Source: Egibacteraceae bacterium
Lineage (GTDB): Bacteria > Actinomycetota > Nitriliruptoria > Euzebyales > Egibacteraceae
DNA: 64,000 bases
NCBI GenBank assembly: GCA_030446775.1
Contig: JAUJMQ010000001.1
Coordinates: 142,497 to 206,496, forward strand
Direction: 5' to 3'
The notes beneath the pieces were generated by a model that saw only the letters and a list, made by a program, of their open reading frames with translations, was not told the origin of the DNA and did not search any database. Positions 16,523 through 25,301 of the stretch are shown piece after piece; positions within the stretch are counted from its first letter, which is position 1; each line of letters starts with the position of its first letter. A program made the translations under genes and the position numbers.

Positions 16523-19472
16523 ATGCCGGCGAACCCCTTCCTCCGCCGCGAGTGGCGCGCGCCACGGCTCCGGGCGCGGGACGCGGCGCGCATCGCCCGC
16601 GAGGCGTTCGACGTCTCAGGCGACGCCGAGGACGTCGGAAGCCACCAAGACCAGAACTTCCGCATCAGCGGCCCGGCCGGCACGTACGTGCTCAAGATCG
16701 CCAACCCCGCCTTCGGCTGCGAGGAGCTGGACCTGCAGAACCAGGCGATGCACCACGCCGCGGCTCGTCTATGTGGGATGGTCCAGGTTCCGCTGCCGGA
16801 CCGTGACGGGCAGGAGATCAGCACGTTCGACCATGACGGTCGCGAGTACCACGCACGGCTGCTGACCTACCTGTCCGGCGTGCCCCTACGCGCGTTCGGC
16901 TATCTCGCCCCGTCGGTCCTGCGCGATGCCGGTCGGGTCGCCGGGCAGGTGGCCGCCGCGCTCGGCACGTTCACCCATCCGGCGGCGGACCGGGTGCTGG
17001 CGTGGGACGTGCAGCGACTCACCGACGTGGTGGACGCATTCGCTCCGTACATCCGCCACCCCGAGCACCGGGGCGCTGATCGAGCGCACGTACGAGGCGG
17101 CCGCGTCGCGCCGGCTGAGCGACCTCGCAATCGACCTGCGTCGCCAGGTCATCCACGGTGACGTCAGCGACTGGAACCTGCTCGCTGCCACCGACACCTC
17201 GGGGCGACCACGCCTGTGCGGGCTGCTCGACTTCGGTGACGTGACCCGCTCCTGGCTGGCCGCCGAGTGCGCGGTGCCGGCGGTCGCAGCCGTGGAGCAC
17301 CAGCCGGGGAGCGCCCTGCAGGGCGCTGTCGAGGTGGTCCGCGGCTTTCACTCGGAGATGCCGCTGCTCGACGTCGAGGTGGCCGCTCTGCCGGCGCTCA
17401 TCGCGGCGCGCGCCATCCTCAGCGCGCTCGGCTGCGAGCAGCAGGCGGTGGTCGAGCCCGACAACCCCTATGCCCTCGAGTCGGTCGACGGCGCGTGGTC
17501 GCGTCTGGCGGCGGTCGCCGCCATCCCGTTCCCCCTGGCGCATGCCGCCTTCGCCTCCGCCTGCGGCTTCGCGCTGCCCGCGGCCCCGCTCCCCCGACCG
17601 GCGGCCCCGCTGCTGAGCGGATGGGACGACCGGGCCACGTCGGTCCTGGACCTGTCCGTCGCGACCGAGATGCTCGACTTCGGAGCCTGGCGTGATCCGG
17701 ACGCCGTGGCGGCCGCGATCGCCGCCCGCCAGCAGTCGCCGGCGGCCATTCCCGTGGCCTTGCACGGGGAACGCCGCATCACCGCGGGCGGTGACCCCAC
17801 CGTCGACGAGCCGAGCACCGTGCACCTCGGCACCGACCTCTTCGTCGCCGCGGGCACGCCGGTGCTGGCGCCGGTGCCCGGGCGGGTGCTGCGCGTCGGC
17901 ACGCGCGAGGTCGTCGTCGCGACCGGCGGCGATCTCGTCCTGCGCCTCGGCGGCATCACGCCGGCGGTCGGCACCGCCCACTGGCTCGAGCCGGGGGCCG
18001 TCGTGGGGACTGTGGCCGCCCGCCGGCCCGGCGCGTCGCTGCCTGCCCACGTTCACGTGCAACTGGCGCGGCAGCATCTCGAAGAGCTGCCCGACGACGC
18101 GCCGGCGTCCCTCGCGTCGGCGTGGTTGCAGCTGTGCCCGGACCCCGCGCCGCTCCTGGGGCTGGCGCCCGCCGGAACCGGCCGGCCGCAGCCGGAGGCG
18201 GTGCTGGCCCGACGCCTGCGGTTCCTCGCCAGCCCGTACGCGCTGTACTACGAGCCAGACCCGCCCCGGATCGAGCGCGGCTGGCGGCAGTGGCTGTACG
18301 ACGCCGACGGACGTCCCTACCTCGACGTCATCAACAACATCGCGGTCGTGGGCCACAGCCATCCGCGCATCGAGGCCGCCGCGGCCCGGCAGCTACGCCT
18401 GGTCAATGTGAACTCGCGCTTTCTGTACGAGGCCATCGGCCGCTTCACCGAGCGCCTCGTCGCACTGGTGCCCGCCCCGCTGGACACGGTCTTCCTCGTC
18501 AACTCCGGCTCGGAGGCCAACGACCTCGCCCTGCAGCTGGCACGGCGCGCGACCGGACAGCGAGACGTCGTCTGCTTCCAAGGTGCCTACCACGGGTGGA
18601 CGGCCGCGACGAACGTGTTGATGACGGGCGCGGACAGGACGGGCGCGGTGCATCCGGCCCACCAGTTGGTGAAGCCGAACAGCTACAACGGCCCCTACCG
18701 GCGCGGCGACCCTGCCACCGTCGACCGCTACGCGGACGAGGCGTGCGCCGAGATCGAGCGGATGGTGGCCCAGGGCCGCCCGCCGGGAGCATTCCTGTGC
18801 GAACCGCTCCTGGGCAACTCGGGCGGGGTGACGCTTCCCGACCGGTACCTCGAACGCGTCTACGCGGCGGTACGCAAGGCCGGTGGCGTCTGCATCGCCG
18901 ACGAGGTCCAGGTCGGCTACGGGCGTCTGGGCCGCCACTTCTGGGCCTTCGAGCAGCAGGGCGTCGTCCCCGACATCCTGACGATCGCGAAGTCGGTGGG
19001 GAACGGCTACCCGGTCGCCGCCGTCATCACGACACGGGCGATCGCCGATCAGTTCCGGCAGCCCGAGCGCTCGTTCTTCGCGTCCGTCGCAGGGACCCCG
19101 GTCGCCTGTGAAGTCGGCTTGGCCGTTCTCGACGTCATGGATGACGAGGGTCTCCAGCACAACGCGATGGTGGTCGGCGACCACCTGCAATCACGGCTCG
19201 AACCGATCGTTGCGGAGCACCCGCTCGCCGGTGCGAGCCACGGCATCGGGCTGTACCGCGGCATCGAACTGGTCCGCGACGGCGATCCCGACCGTCCGGC
19301 GAGCGAGGAAGCAGCGGCCATCTGCGAGCGCATGCGCGGGCTCGGGGTCATCGTGCAGCCGACCGGCGACTTCTCGAACGTCCTCAAGGTGAAGCCGCCG
19401 CTGTGCATCACCACCGACGACATCGACTTCCTCGTCGACGCCCTCGAGCGGACGTTGACCGGCGGGTGGTAG
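16523..19472 (+). CDS. Three-domain protein: APH-like kinase / M23-like / class III aminotransferase (one frameshift)
   Basis: Encodes about 983 residues. Residues ~20-330 are a homoserine-kinase/APH-like fold with VIHGDVSDWNLLAA (catalytic Asp, Asn) and LLDFGDV (metal Asp). Residues ~420-540 resemble an M23 (LytM) beta domain (VHLGTDLFVAAGTPVLAPVP GRV, HVHVQL). Residues ~560-983 are a class III PLP transaminase (NSGSEANDLALQLARR, ADEVQVGYGR, Lys in TIAKSVGNGYP). The first 180 residues are one frame off the rest; removing a C from the run at 17059-17062 restores RHPSTGALIERT. Such fusions resemble phosphoethanolamine/phospholysine lyases. Its divergence from urease hints at a nitrogen-releasing pathway (inference). 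Confidence 0.85.
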
Positions 19473-19736
19473 CGGCCCGCGGCGCGTCCGGTCGAGCCGG
19501 CGGCGACAGGGGTTCATCGCTGCGGTAGAGCCTCTCCCCGCCAGGTAGAGGAGACCCGGGCGAGGTGCTCCGCCCCCTGCGTGACCAGCACGTCCCGCGA
19601 AGATCCCGGCTCGCTCGCGCAGCCGCTTCGGCGACGACCGCACGGTCGATCATCCACGGGCCGCGCCCGGGTCACGAGCCGCCATCCGGTTCGCGCATCG
19701 CGTCCGCCGATCGAATGGGCCGTCGGCGGCCGGCGG

Positions 19737-19742
19737 TAGCCT
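19737..19742 (+). promoter_or_regulatory. Probable leaderless -10 box
   Basis: TAGCCT lies six bases upstream of the ATG at 19749, leaving no room for a ribosome-binding site. The same layout with TAGGCT is found ahead of larB (58431) and the gene at 63460, which supports a leaderless promoter type in this genome. Confidence 0.45.
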
Positions 19743-19748
19743 GCGGCG

Positions 19749-20685
19749 ATGAGCGTGATCGACTGGCTGCTCGACGGCGACCCCGCCATCCGCTGGCAGG
19801 TGCTGCGCGATCTCACGGATGCGTCGCCCGACGACGTCGCGGCCGAGCGAGCCCGGGTGGAGCACGACGGCTGGGGTGCGCGCCTCCTGGCGCTCGAGGG
19901 TCCCGACGGGCTCTGGGCGGGCGGCGCCTGCTTCCCGGCGTCCTACACCGGCGGTGAACCGGGGCAGCCCTGGACGGCCACGATGCACACGCTGCAGACG
20001 CTGCAACTCCTCGGGCTCGACCCGGCGTCGGAGTCCGCCCGCCGGGCGATCGCGCTCGTCGCGGAGAACGGGCGCTGGGAGCACGCCGGGCAGCGGTACT
20101 TCGACGGCGAGGTCGAGCCGTGCATCAACGGCAGGACGATCGAGACCGGGGGTACTTCGGGGTGGACGTTGCGGCGATCGTCGAGCGGATCCTCGACGAG
20201 CGGCTCACCGACGGCGGCTGGAACTGCGAGGTCGAGAACGGATCGGTGCGGTCCTCGTTCGACACGACGATCAACGTGCTCGACGGCCTGCTCGAGTGCG
20301 AGCGCGCGACCGGCGGGTCCGCCGCGGTGCGCGAGGCCCGGCGCGGCGGTGAGGAGTACCTGCTCGAGCGCGGCCTGTTCCGCCGCAAGAGCACCGGCGA
20401 GGTCGTCGACCCGGCCTATCTCGAGTTCGCGTTCCCGTACTACTGGCGCTACGACGCGCTGCGCGCGCTCGACTACTTCCGACGGTCGGGCGTGGACCCG
20501 GATCCCCGGATGGCGGAGGCCGTCGAGGTCGTGCGGTCAAGCGGCAGCCCGACGGCCGGTGGCTGCTCGACCGCATCCATCCGGGTCGCGTCCACTTCGA
20601 CCTCGAGGGCGGCGTGGGGACGCCGAGCCGCTGGAACACCCTCCGCGCGCTCCGGGTGCTCGAGTGGTGGGACGGGAACGCCTGA
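19749..20685 (+). CDS. Squalene-cyclase/prenyltransferase-repeat-like protein (two frameshifts)
   Basis: Three consecutive frames form one common actinobacterial protein of ~312 residues: MSVIDWLLDGDPAIRWQVLR ... FDGEVEPCINGRTIETG; then YFGVDVAAIVERILDERLTD GGWNCE and FRRKSTGEVVDPAYLEF; then KRQPDGRWLLDRIHPGRVHF and NTLRALRVLEWWDGNA. The DGGWN and DGRW blocks are alpha/alpha-toroid repeats as in cyclases, but the DxDD acid motif is not seen, so it may not be an enzyme of that class. The breaks fall at a G run (20148-20152) and near 20537; each is repaired by one base. Confidence 0.7.
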
Positions 20686-21062
20686 CGTCTCAACCAAGGT
20701 CCAGCACGCCCGGACGCCCGGTACGCCTGAAGCGCCTCTCTTGAACTGGGCGATGACAATGCCGGTTCCCCCCTGCCGCGGTGGAGCGCGCCGCGTCGGG
20801 CGACGAGCTTCAACTTCCCCGCGCCCCCTGTGACCGGGTCGAGGTCACGCTCCGGCCGAACGCTTGCTGTCGCGGAGCGATGTCAGGCGCACGTAGCTTC
20901 ACGCGCGACGTCTACGGCTGGGTGCTTCACGGCATGCAAAACCCAAGCCGCAGCCGTCTTCTCCCCGCTCATGTCGGCTCATCCGGAGAAGATCCGGTGG
21001 AAGTCCAGCCACCTCGACGGGACGTAAGCGGGTCGTTGGGCCTGTGACCCGCACGTATCTAG
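20686..21062. other. Non-coding stretch next to the tRNA-Arg attachment site
   Basis: No frame has a plausible start with ribosome-binding site or a family match. This is where an integrase gene would be expected if the island were intact (immediately 3' of the tRNA), but no tyrosine-recombinase motif (R-HxxR-Y) can be read on either strand. A short plus-strand frame ending [26 protein letters not shown] at 21027 is unexplained. Confidence 0.5.
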
Positions 21063-21136
21063 CGCGCCGGGAGGGATTCGAACCCCCGACCTTCTGATCC
21101 GTAGTCAGATGCTCTAATCCACTGAGCTACCGGCGC
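21063..21136 (-). tRNA. tRNA-Arg (anticodon ACG)
   Basis: The reverse strand gives a 74-nt cloverleaf: acceptor GCGCCGG pairs exactly with CCGGCGC, D-loop TAGCTCAGTGGATTAGAGC, anticodon stem TCTGA/TCAGA around CTACGGA (ACG at the centre), T-arm GGGGG-TTCGAAT-CCCTC, discriminator G. CCA is not encoded. It reads CGN arginine codons after A34 deamination. Its 3' half is duplicated at 9481-9524, marking it as an integration target. Confidence 0.95.
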
Positions 21137-21268
21137 CAGGAGCGGGTGCGGCAACACGGGGCGCGGCACCCGCCGCTGCCGCGATGCTAGCGGCGGGCCC
21201 TGGGCCACGCCACCCGGCGCCGGCGCGCCTGGAGGTGGCGCTCTGGCTGGCGGGGAGCGCGACGCTGC

Positions 21269-22237
21269 TCAGGCGCACTCGGGCCGGTCGTGCTCACCGG
21301 TGTTGCCGCCGAGGATCTCGTCGCGCAGCGACAGCGCGCAGGCGGTCCCGGCCAGGGCCCCGCCGGAGGCCGCCCGCTGGACGTACTGCATCCCCGGTGT
21401 CACGTCACCGGCGGCGTAGACGCCCGGCTCACTGGTGCGTCCCTCGTCGTCGACGCTGACGCATCCCTGGGCGGTCAGCTCGCAGCCGAGCTGCTCGGCG
21501 AGCGCGTTGCGGGGTCGGTGCGCGATGGAGAAGAACGCGTAGTCGCAGTCCACGACACCGCCGCGACGAAGCCGCACGCCGGTGAGTTCGCCGGCGTCGG
21601 TGCACAGCTCGACGATCTCGTCCTCCACGACGGTCACGCCCACCGACGCCAGATGGTCGCGCACAGCCTGCTCACCCTCGAACTGGCGGCCGTCGGTGAC
21701 GACCGTGACCGTCGAGCCCCACTCCAGGATCCCGGCCGCGAACCCCGCGACGTCGCGGCTCCACCCGAACACCACGACCGGTCGGTCGCGGGTCTCGTAG
21801 CCGTCGCAGCTCGGGCAGTGGAAGATCCGCCGCCCGTAGTGCTCGAAGAAGCCCGGCACGTCGGGGAACTCGTCAGTCACCCCGGTCGCGAGGATCACCC
21901 GCCGGGCGCGCACGTCGCGCCCGTCGGCGAGGGATGCGACGAAGGCCCCTCCGTCCCGGCGCACTCGCTCGGCGCGCCCGGACACCACCGCCACGTCGTC
22001 ATACGCCGACAGGTCCCGCCGAGCGTTGTCGAGCAGCTGCGACGGCGAGGTCGGGTCGGCGCCCAGGTAGCCGTGGCTGACCTCGGCCCAGCGGTTGCGC
22101 TGCTCGCCGCTGTCGAGCACCGCGACGCTGCGCCGGTACCGCGCCAGCCAGGTGGCTGCCGCCAGCCCCGCAGGGCCTGCACCGACGACGAGTGCGTCCA
22201 CGGCGGAGGGCAGGTCGGCCGGAGGCACGGATGTCAT
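21269..22237 (-). CDS. Thioredoxin-reductase-like FAD/NAD(P)-dependent oxidoreductase
   Basis: The 322-residue flavoprotein has the FAD-binding GAGPAGLAAATWLARYR near residues 18-34, a CPSCDG redox pair near residue 140, an NAD(P) segment VVVFGWSRDVAGFAAGILEW G (weakly GxGxxA-like), and the C-terminal PGVYAAGDVTPGMQYV. The CxxC and length place it with thioredoxin-reductase-like enzymes, though true TrxB has CATC. The ATG at 22237 overlaps the stop of a 31-codon upstream gene (ATGA), so the two are translationally coupled. Its electron acceptor is unknown. Confidence 0.85.
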   Translation of the reverse strand: MTSVPPADLPSAVDALVVGAGPAGLAAATWLARYRRSVAVLDSGEQRNRWAEVSHGYLGADPTSPSQLLDNARRDLSAYDDVAVVSGRAERVRRDGGAFVASLADGRDVRARRVILATGVTDEFPDVPGFFEHYGRRIFHCPSCDGYETRDRPVVVFGWSRDVAGFAAGILEWGSTVTVVTDGRQFEGEQAVRDHLASVGVTVVEDEIVELCTDAGELTGVRLRRGGVVDCDYAFFSIAHRPRNALAEQLGCELTAQGCVSVDDEGRTSEPGVYAAGDVTPGMQYVQRAASGGALAGTACALSLRDEILGGNTGEHDRPECA

Positions 22238-22329
22238 CGCGAGCACACCGCCAACAGGATCACGGTGATCACGATCGACACCAGCAGGGACCCCAAGCAT
22301 CCGAGGCGGTTGGAGAAGAACAGGAACAT
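22234..22329 (-). CDS. Tiny single-span membrane peptide, 31 aa, coupled to the flavoprotein
   Basis: MFLFFSNRLGCLGSLLVSIV then ITVILLAVCSR: an FFSNRLGCLGS head followed by one membrane span. The ATG at 22329 follows GGAGG by eight bases, and the stop overlaps the start of the thioredoxin-reductase-like gene. I recall similar 30-35 residue peptides with an FFSNR-GC-GS start across actinobacteria and firmicutes, so this is very likely a real conserved microprotein. Function is unknown; the two cysteines and the redox-enzyme neighbour are suggestive only. Confidence 0.75.
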   Translation of the reverse strand: MFLFFSNRLGCLGSLLVSIVITVILLAVCSR

Positions 22330-22472
22330 GAGTCGCGCCTCCAGGCGAAGAATCGTGGGGAGCCGGCTGGCGCGCGTCGTGCCTGCGCGGCATGCGGTGC
22401 GTGTGCGCACGGGGTCCGGGAGAACGCTGGACCCGGAATCCCCCCGCCATGGCGCGGGCAAACGCGGAGGGG

Positions 22473-23723
22473 CTACCAGAGCTCGGGCGCGGACCGCGCG
22501 CGGGACTCGAGCTCCTCGCCGCGGCCCATCCACTCCACGAACAGCAGGGTGGCGTCGTCGCGCAGCCCCTCGCTCTGCCACTCCAGCACGGCGTGCGTCA
22601 GCCGGCGCATCGTCTCGGGGGCGGGAAGCCCTGAGGCGCTACTGCGCTGCAACAGGTCGACGAGGCGGTCGGTGCCGAACAGGCCACCGTCGGGCGCCCG
22701 GGCCTCGATCACCCCGTCGGTGAACGCGAGCAGCCGGTCGCCGGGCTCCAGCTGCAGCTCGGCCACCTCCACGACCTCCCCCCCGAGGCCGACCGGCAAC
22801 GTCGGTTCGCACTCAGGCCCCGCCACCACGCGGCCGCCGCGCACGAGCAGCGGCGGCGGATGCCCGGCGATCAGCCACCGCAGGCGACCGGTGTCCAGGC
22901 GCAGCTCGCCCAGCAGCGCGGTGACGAAGCGCTCCTGGCCGAACTGCGCCGAGATCGCGGCGTCCATGCTCGCCAGCGTCGGCTCCAGCCCCAGCCCCTG
23001 GCGGCGGCTGTGGCGATACGCCCCGACCGCCAGCGACGCCAGCAGCGACGCCTCCAGCCCGTGACCCATCGCGTCGAACACGGCGACGTGCGCGACCGGG
23101 CCGTTGACGGCGTAGTCGAAGGCGTCGCCGGCGACGTCGTAGGCCGGCTCGAGCGCCGCGCTGATCGTGACCTGGGGCGTCACGAGCGTCAGGGGCGGCA
23201 GCAGGTTGCGCTGGATCTCCGCCGGCAGCGACATCGGCCTGAGGCGACGTGTCTGGGTGAACACGTCGGAGAACAGGCTCTTGGACACCACGAGCTCGGC
23301 GGTGAGCGCCGCCAGGTGCCGGCAGCTGTCGCGGACGGCGTCGTCGAGATCGTCGGGCGAGGCGAAGGTGAACTCGATGACGCCCAGGCGCTCGGTGCCG
23401 TCGAGCAGGGGGATCCACAGGCGCGGCCGCGGGTCGGCCATCGACTCGAGGATCTCGACGTGCTGGAACGCCCTGCCCGCCATGGTGGTGTCCACGTCGA
23501 GCGGCTCGCGCACGGCCAGCCCCCCGGTCGCCAGGGGCACGAGACGCCGCTGCTCGTAGTCGACGAGGAACAGCGCGCAGTCGTCGACCCCCAGCCGGCG
23601 AGCCTGCGCGGAAACCAGCCAGCCGAGCTGGTCGGGCGCGACGACGTGCGCCGCTTCCAGCATGGCGCCGAGGGCCGCATTCTCAGCGCTGACGCCCCCA
23701 TGGGTCTTGTGGCCCTCTTGCAC
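22473..23723 (-). CDS. SpoIIE/RsbU-like PP2C protein phosphatase with N-terminal GAF-like domain
   Basis: From the GTG at 23723 (after a GGAGG-type site) the protein is 416 residues. Residues ~15-175 are GAF-like (LGVDDCALFLVDYEQRRLVP, TMAGRAFQHVEILESMADPR). Residues ~195-405 are the PP2C domain with AEIQRNLLPPL, DVAGDAFDY, VAVFDAMGHGLEASLLASLA, LIAGHPPPLLV and RLLAFTDGVIEAR, including the metal-binding aspartates. Enzymes of this type dephosphorylate anti-anti-sigma proteins in general-stress partner switching; no partner gene is adjacent. The long upstream open frame lacks similarity and is not counted. Confidence 0.88.
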   Translation of the reverse strand: MQEGHKTHGGVSAENAALGAMLEAAHVVAPDQLGWLVSAQARRLGVDDCALFLVDYEQRRLVPLATGGLAVREPLDVDTTMAGRAFQHVEILESMADPRPRLWIPLLDGTERLGVIEFTFASPDDLDDAVRDSCRHLAALTAELVVSKSLFSDVFTQTRRLRPMSLPAEIQRNLLPPLTLVTPQVTISAALEPAYDVAGDAFDYAVNGPVAHVAVFDAMGHGLEASLLASLAVGAYRHSRRQGLGLEPTLASMDAAISAQFGQERFVTALLGELRLDTGRLRWLIAGHPPPLLVRGGRVVAGPECEPTLPVGLGGEVVEVAELQLEPGDRLLAFTDGVIEARAPDGGLFGTDRLVDLLQRSSASGLPAPETMRRLTHAVLEWQSEGLRDDATLLFVEWMGRGEELESRARSAPELW

Positions 23724-24192
23724 GTGCAGCCTCCGCCGCTCCCCACCGACGCCGATGGCGGCGTGGCACAGAAGGTAGCGCCGAAGGGTGCGCACGGCGC
23801 ATACCGGCGGCTCAGATGTGTGCCGCTTTGCCGTGCGCGACCTCCCGCGGGGTGGGCAGGGGCTGTAGGGCCGCCGGGGGACTAGTCCGAACAGGCCATG
23901 CCAGAACCGTCCGAACAGGTCATAGCCCGGCGCCGACCGGGGGAGTTCAATGGATCCAGGTCGGTCAGGGCGCCACAGGCGGGGGGAGCCCGGCGGGAAG
24001 CCGATCCGCCGGTGGTGGGACCCCCCCATGGGGGGTTGAGGGGGGCACCACGGCGACCACGTAGATGAGTTGACCGCGGGCGGCAGCATGCCGCCGCGAA
24101 CCCGTCGTGTCGGACCGCACCATGGGCGAGCCACCGGCACCGGGTGGACCACGGCGGGGAACTGGGGGAGGACCTGATAGCGCTTGTGCGAG
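23724..24192. other. Intergenic region without a recognisable gene
   Basis: The region lies between the phosphatase start and tRNA-Ser(GCT), both on the minus strand. Open frames here are shadows with no start signals. It contains the strong hairpin listed at 24012-24051 and presumably the phosphatase promoter near 23750-23900. Confidence 0.5.
24012..24051 (-). terminator. GC-rich hairpin, possible tRNA terminator
   Basis: GTGGTG (24012-24017) and a C run pair with a G run and CACCAC (24046-24051); within it CCCCCCATGGGGGG is itself palindromic. It lies about 140 bp downstream of the tRNA-Ser(GCT) 3' end on the minus strand. There is no T tract, so a terminator role is only a guess. Confidence 0.35.
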
Positions 24193-24281
24193 CGGAGGCT
24201 GCGAGATTCGAACTCGCGAGAGGACGAACCCTCAACGGGATTAGCAATCCCGCGCCATAGACCTGACTAGGCGAAGCCTCC
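24193..24281 (-). tRNA. tRNA-Ser (anticodon GCT)
   Basis: The reverse strand folds as an 89-nt class II tRNA: GGAGGCT/AGCCTCC acceptor with discriminator G, anticodon arm GGGAT-TGCTA-ATCCC with GCT, a long variable arm, and a T-arm CGCGAG-TTCGAAT-CTCGC. It decodes AGC/AGU serine. No encoded CCA. It is 127 bp from a divergent tRNA-Ser(TGA). Confidence 0.95.
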
Positions 24282-24407
24282 CGGTGCCGCGATGAGCCCG
24301 ACGGCGGCGGAAGTGTACCGACGCCCCGGCCGGCGTTGCGACGCCGCGGCCGTTGCCACGCCGGCAAGGTGACGGCCAGGACGCGACGCTCCTACACTCG
24401 CCGGCAC

Positions 24408-24495
24408 GGAGGTGTGGCCGAGCGGCCGAAGGCGCGAGTCTTGAAAACTCGTGGGCGGTTACGCCGTCCCGTGGGTTCGAATCCCACCGCCTCCG
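24408..24495 (+). tRNA. tRNA-Ser (anticodon TGA)
   Basis: An 88-nt class II tRNA: GGAGGTG acceptor paired with CGCCTCC, anticodon loop CTTGAAA flanked by CGAGT and ACTCG, extra arm CGGTTACGCCG, T-arm GTGGG-TTCGAAT-CCCAC, discriminator G. It decodes UCN serine codons. No encoded CCA. Confidence 0.95.
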
Positions 24496-24566
24496 CCACC
24501 CGCGGACCAGGTTCCCACCCGTCCTGCGCGTCCGCCGATCCAGCGGCGAGGCGGCCGGCGCCAGGG

Positions 24567-24620
24567 CCTGTCTCCCGCAGGGAGCCGTTGCACGGGAGCC
24601 GCCCGGCGTTTGAGGTGCGT
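24567..24620 (-). repeat. Copy of the dispersed 60-bp hairpin element
   Basis: On the reverse strand it reads GCACCTCAAACGCCGGGCGG then a variable 12-base joint and CTCCCTGCGGGAGACAGG, the same order as the two tandem units at 49598-49717. The CTCCC/GGGAG part can fold into a hairpin. It ends two bases from the stop codon of the membrane-protein gene at 24622. Confidence 0.75.
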
Positions 24621-24621
24621 G

Positions 24622-25213
24622 CTAGCGCCGGCCGTGCGCTTGGTCGCGGTCTTCGAGCTTGGTGTGCCAGCGGGCGCCGAGCATTCCGCCGAGCGCACCG
24701 CCGAGCAGCATCGCGACGAGCAGGCCGATGCCGACGGCGGTCCCGATGTCGGCCGCGCTGCTGAGCGGCAACGGGCTGCTGCGCCTGGGCTGCGGCGGAA
24801 CCGGTCGTCGTGCCGGTCACCGCAGCCAGGATGGCGCCGAGGATCCCAACGAAGACCAGCGCGACCACGGGAACCAGGAGCCCGTTCAGGATGCCGGACC
24901 CGCGCGCCATGCGCCCGGCGGTGTAGCCGCCCCACAGGTACGCCAGCAGCTGTGCCACCACCAGCCCCACTCCGGCGCCGATCCCGGCAGCGGTCGCTTC
25001 CTCCGGACGGATGCCACCGCGGGCCACTCCTGTGGCGGCCAGGATCGCGCCGATGATGGCCGACAGGACGACGAAGGCCCCGAAGGCGACCAGCACCCCG
25101 CTGAGGATCGACCACAGCGAGATGCCGCCGCGGGCCCTGTCGGGCACGACGGTGCGGCCCTCGTCGCGCCGAGCGTCGGCGTCGAGACGGCGGGCGCCTT
25201 GGTCACTGCTCAT
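24622..25213 (-). CDS. Multispan membrane protein of unknown function (one frameshift)
   Basis: After a charged 30-residue head the protein has three predicted spans: LWSILSGVLVAFGAFVVLSA IIGAIL, AAGIGAGVGLVVAQLLAYLW and LLVPVVALVFVGILGAILAA V. Beyond GTTTGSAAAQAQQP the frame shifts by one base near 24772 to LPLSSAADIGTAVGIGLLVA MLLGGALGGMLGARWHTKLE, a fourth, Gly-rich span and a charged tail. The family resembles the common actinobacterial stress-linked DUF membrane proteins with GGYTAGRMAR; I cannot name it. Removing one base restores a 196-residue protein, so the break may be a sequencing artefact. Confidence 0.65.
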
Positions 25214-25273
25214 GTCAGCCTCCCAGTCCGGCGCACGCCGGCGTGTCCCTTATTCCCGCAAGGAGCCGCGCCG

Positions 25274-25292
25274 AAAAGGCACTTCAAGTGCC
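25274..25292 (-). terminator. Rho-independent terminator of the LysR gene
   Basis: On the minus strand GGCACTT-G-AAGTGCC is a perfect 7-bp stem followed at once by TTTT (25277-25274). It begins 10 bp after the LysR-gene stop at 25302. Confidence 0.75.
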
Positions 25293-25301
25293 GTGCTGCC
25301 G

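Noticed and set aside
19473-19748. Possible small minus-strand gene (MIDRAVVAEAAARASRDLRG...)
   Set aside because: No ribosome-binding site or recognisable family; the composition is like other non-coding frames, so it is left as an unassigned gap.
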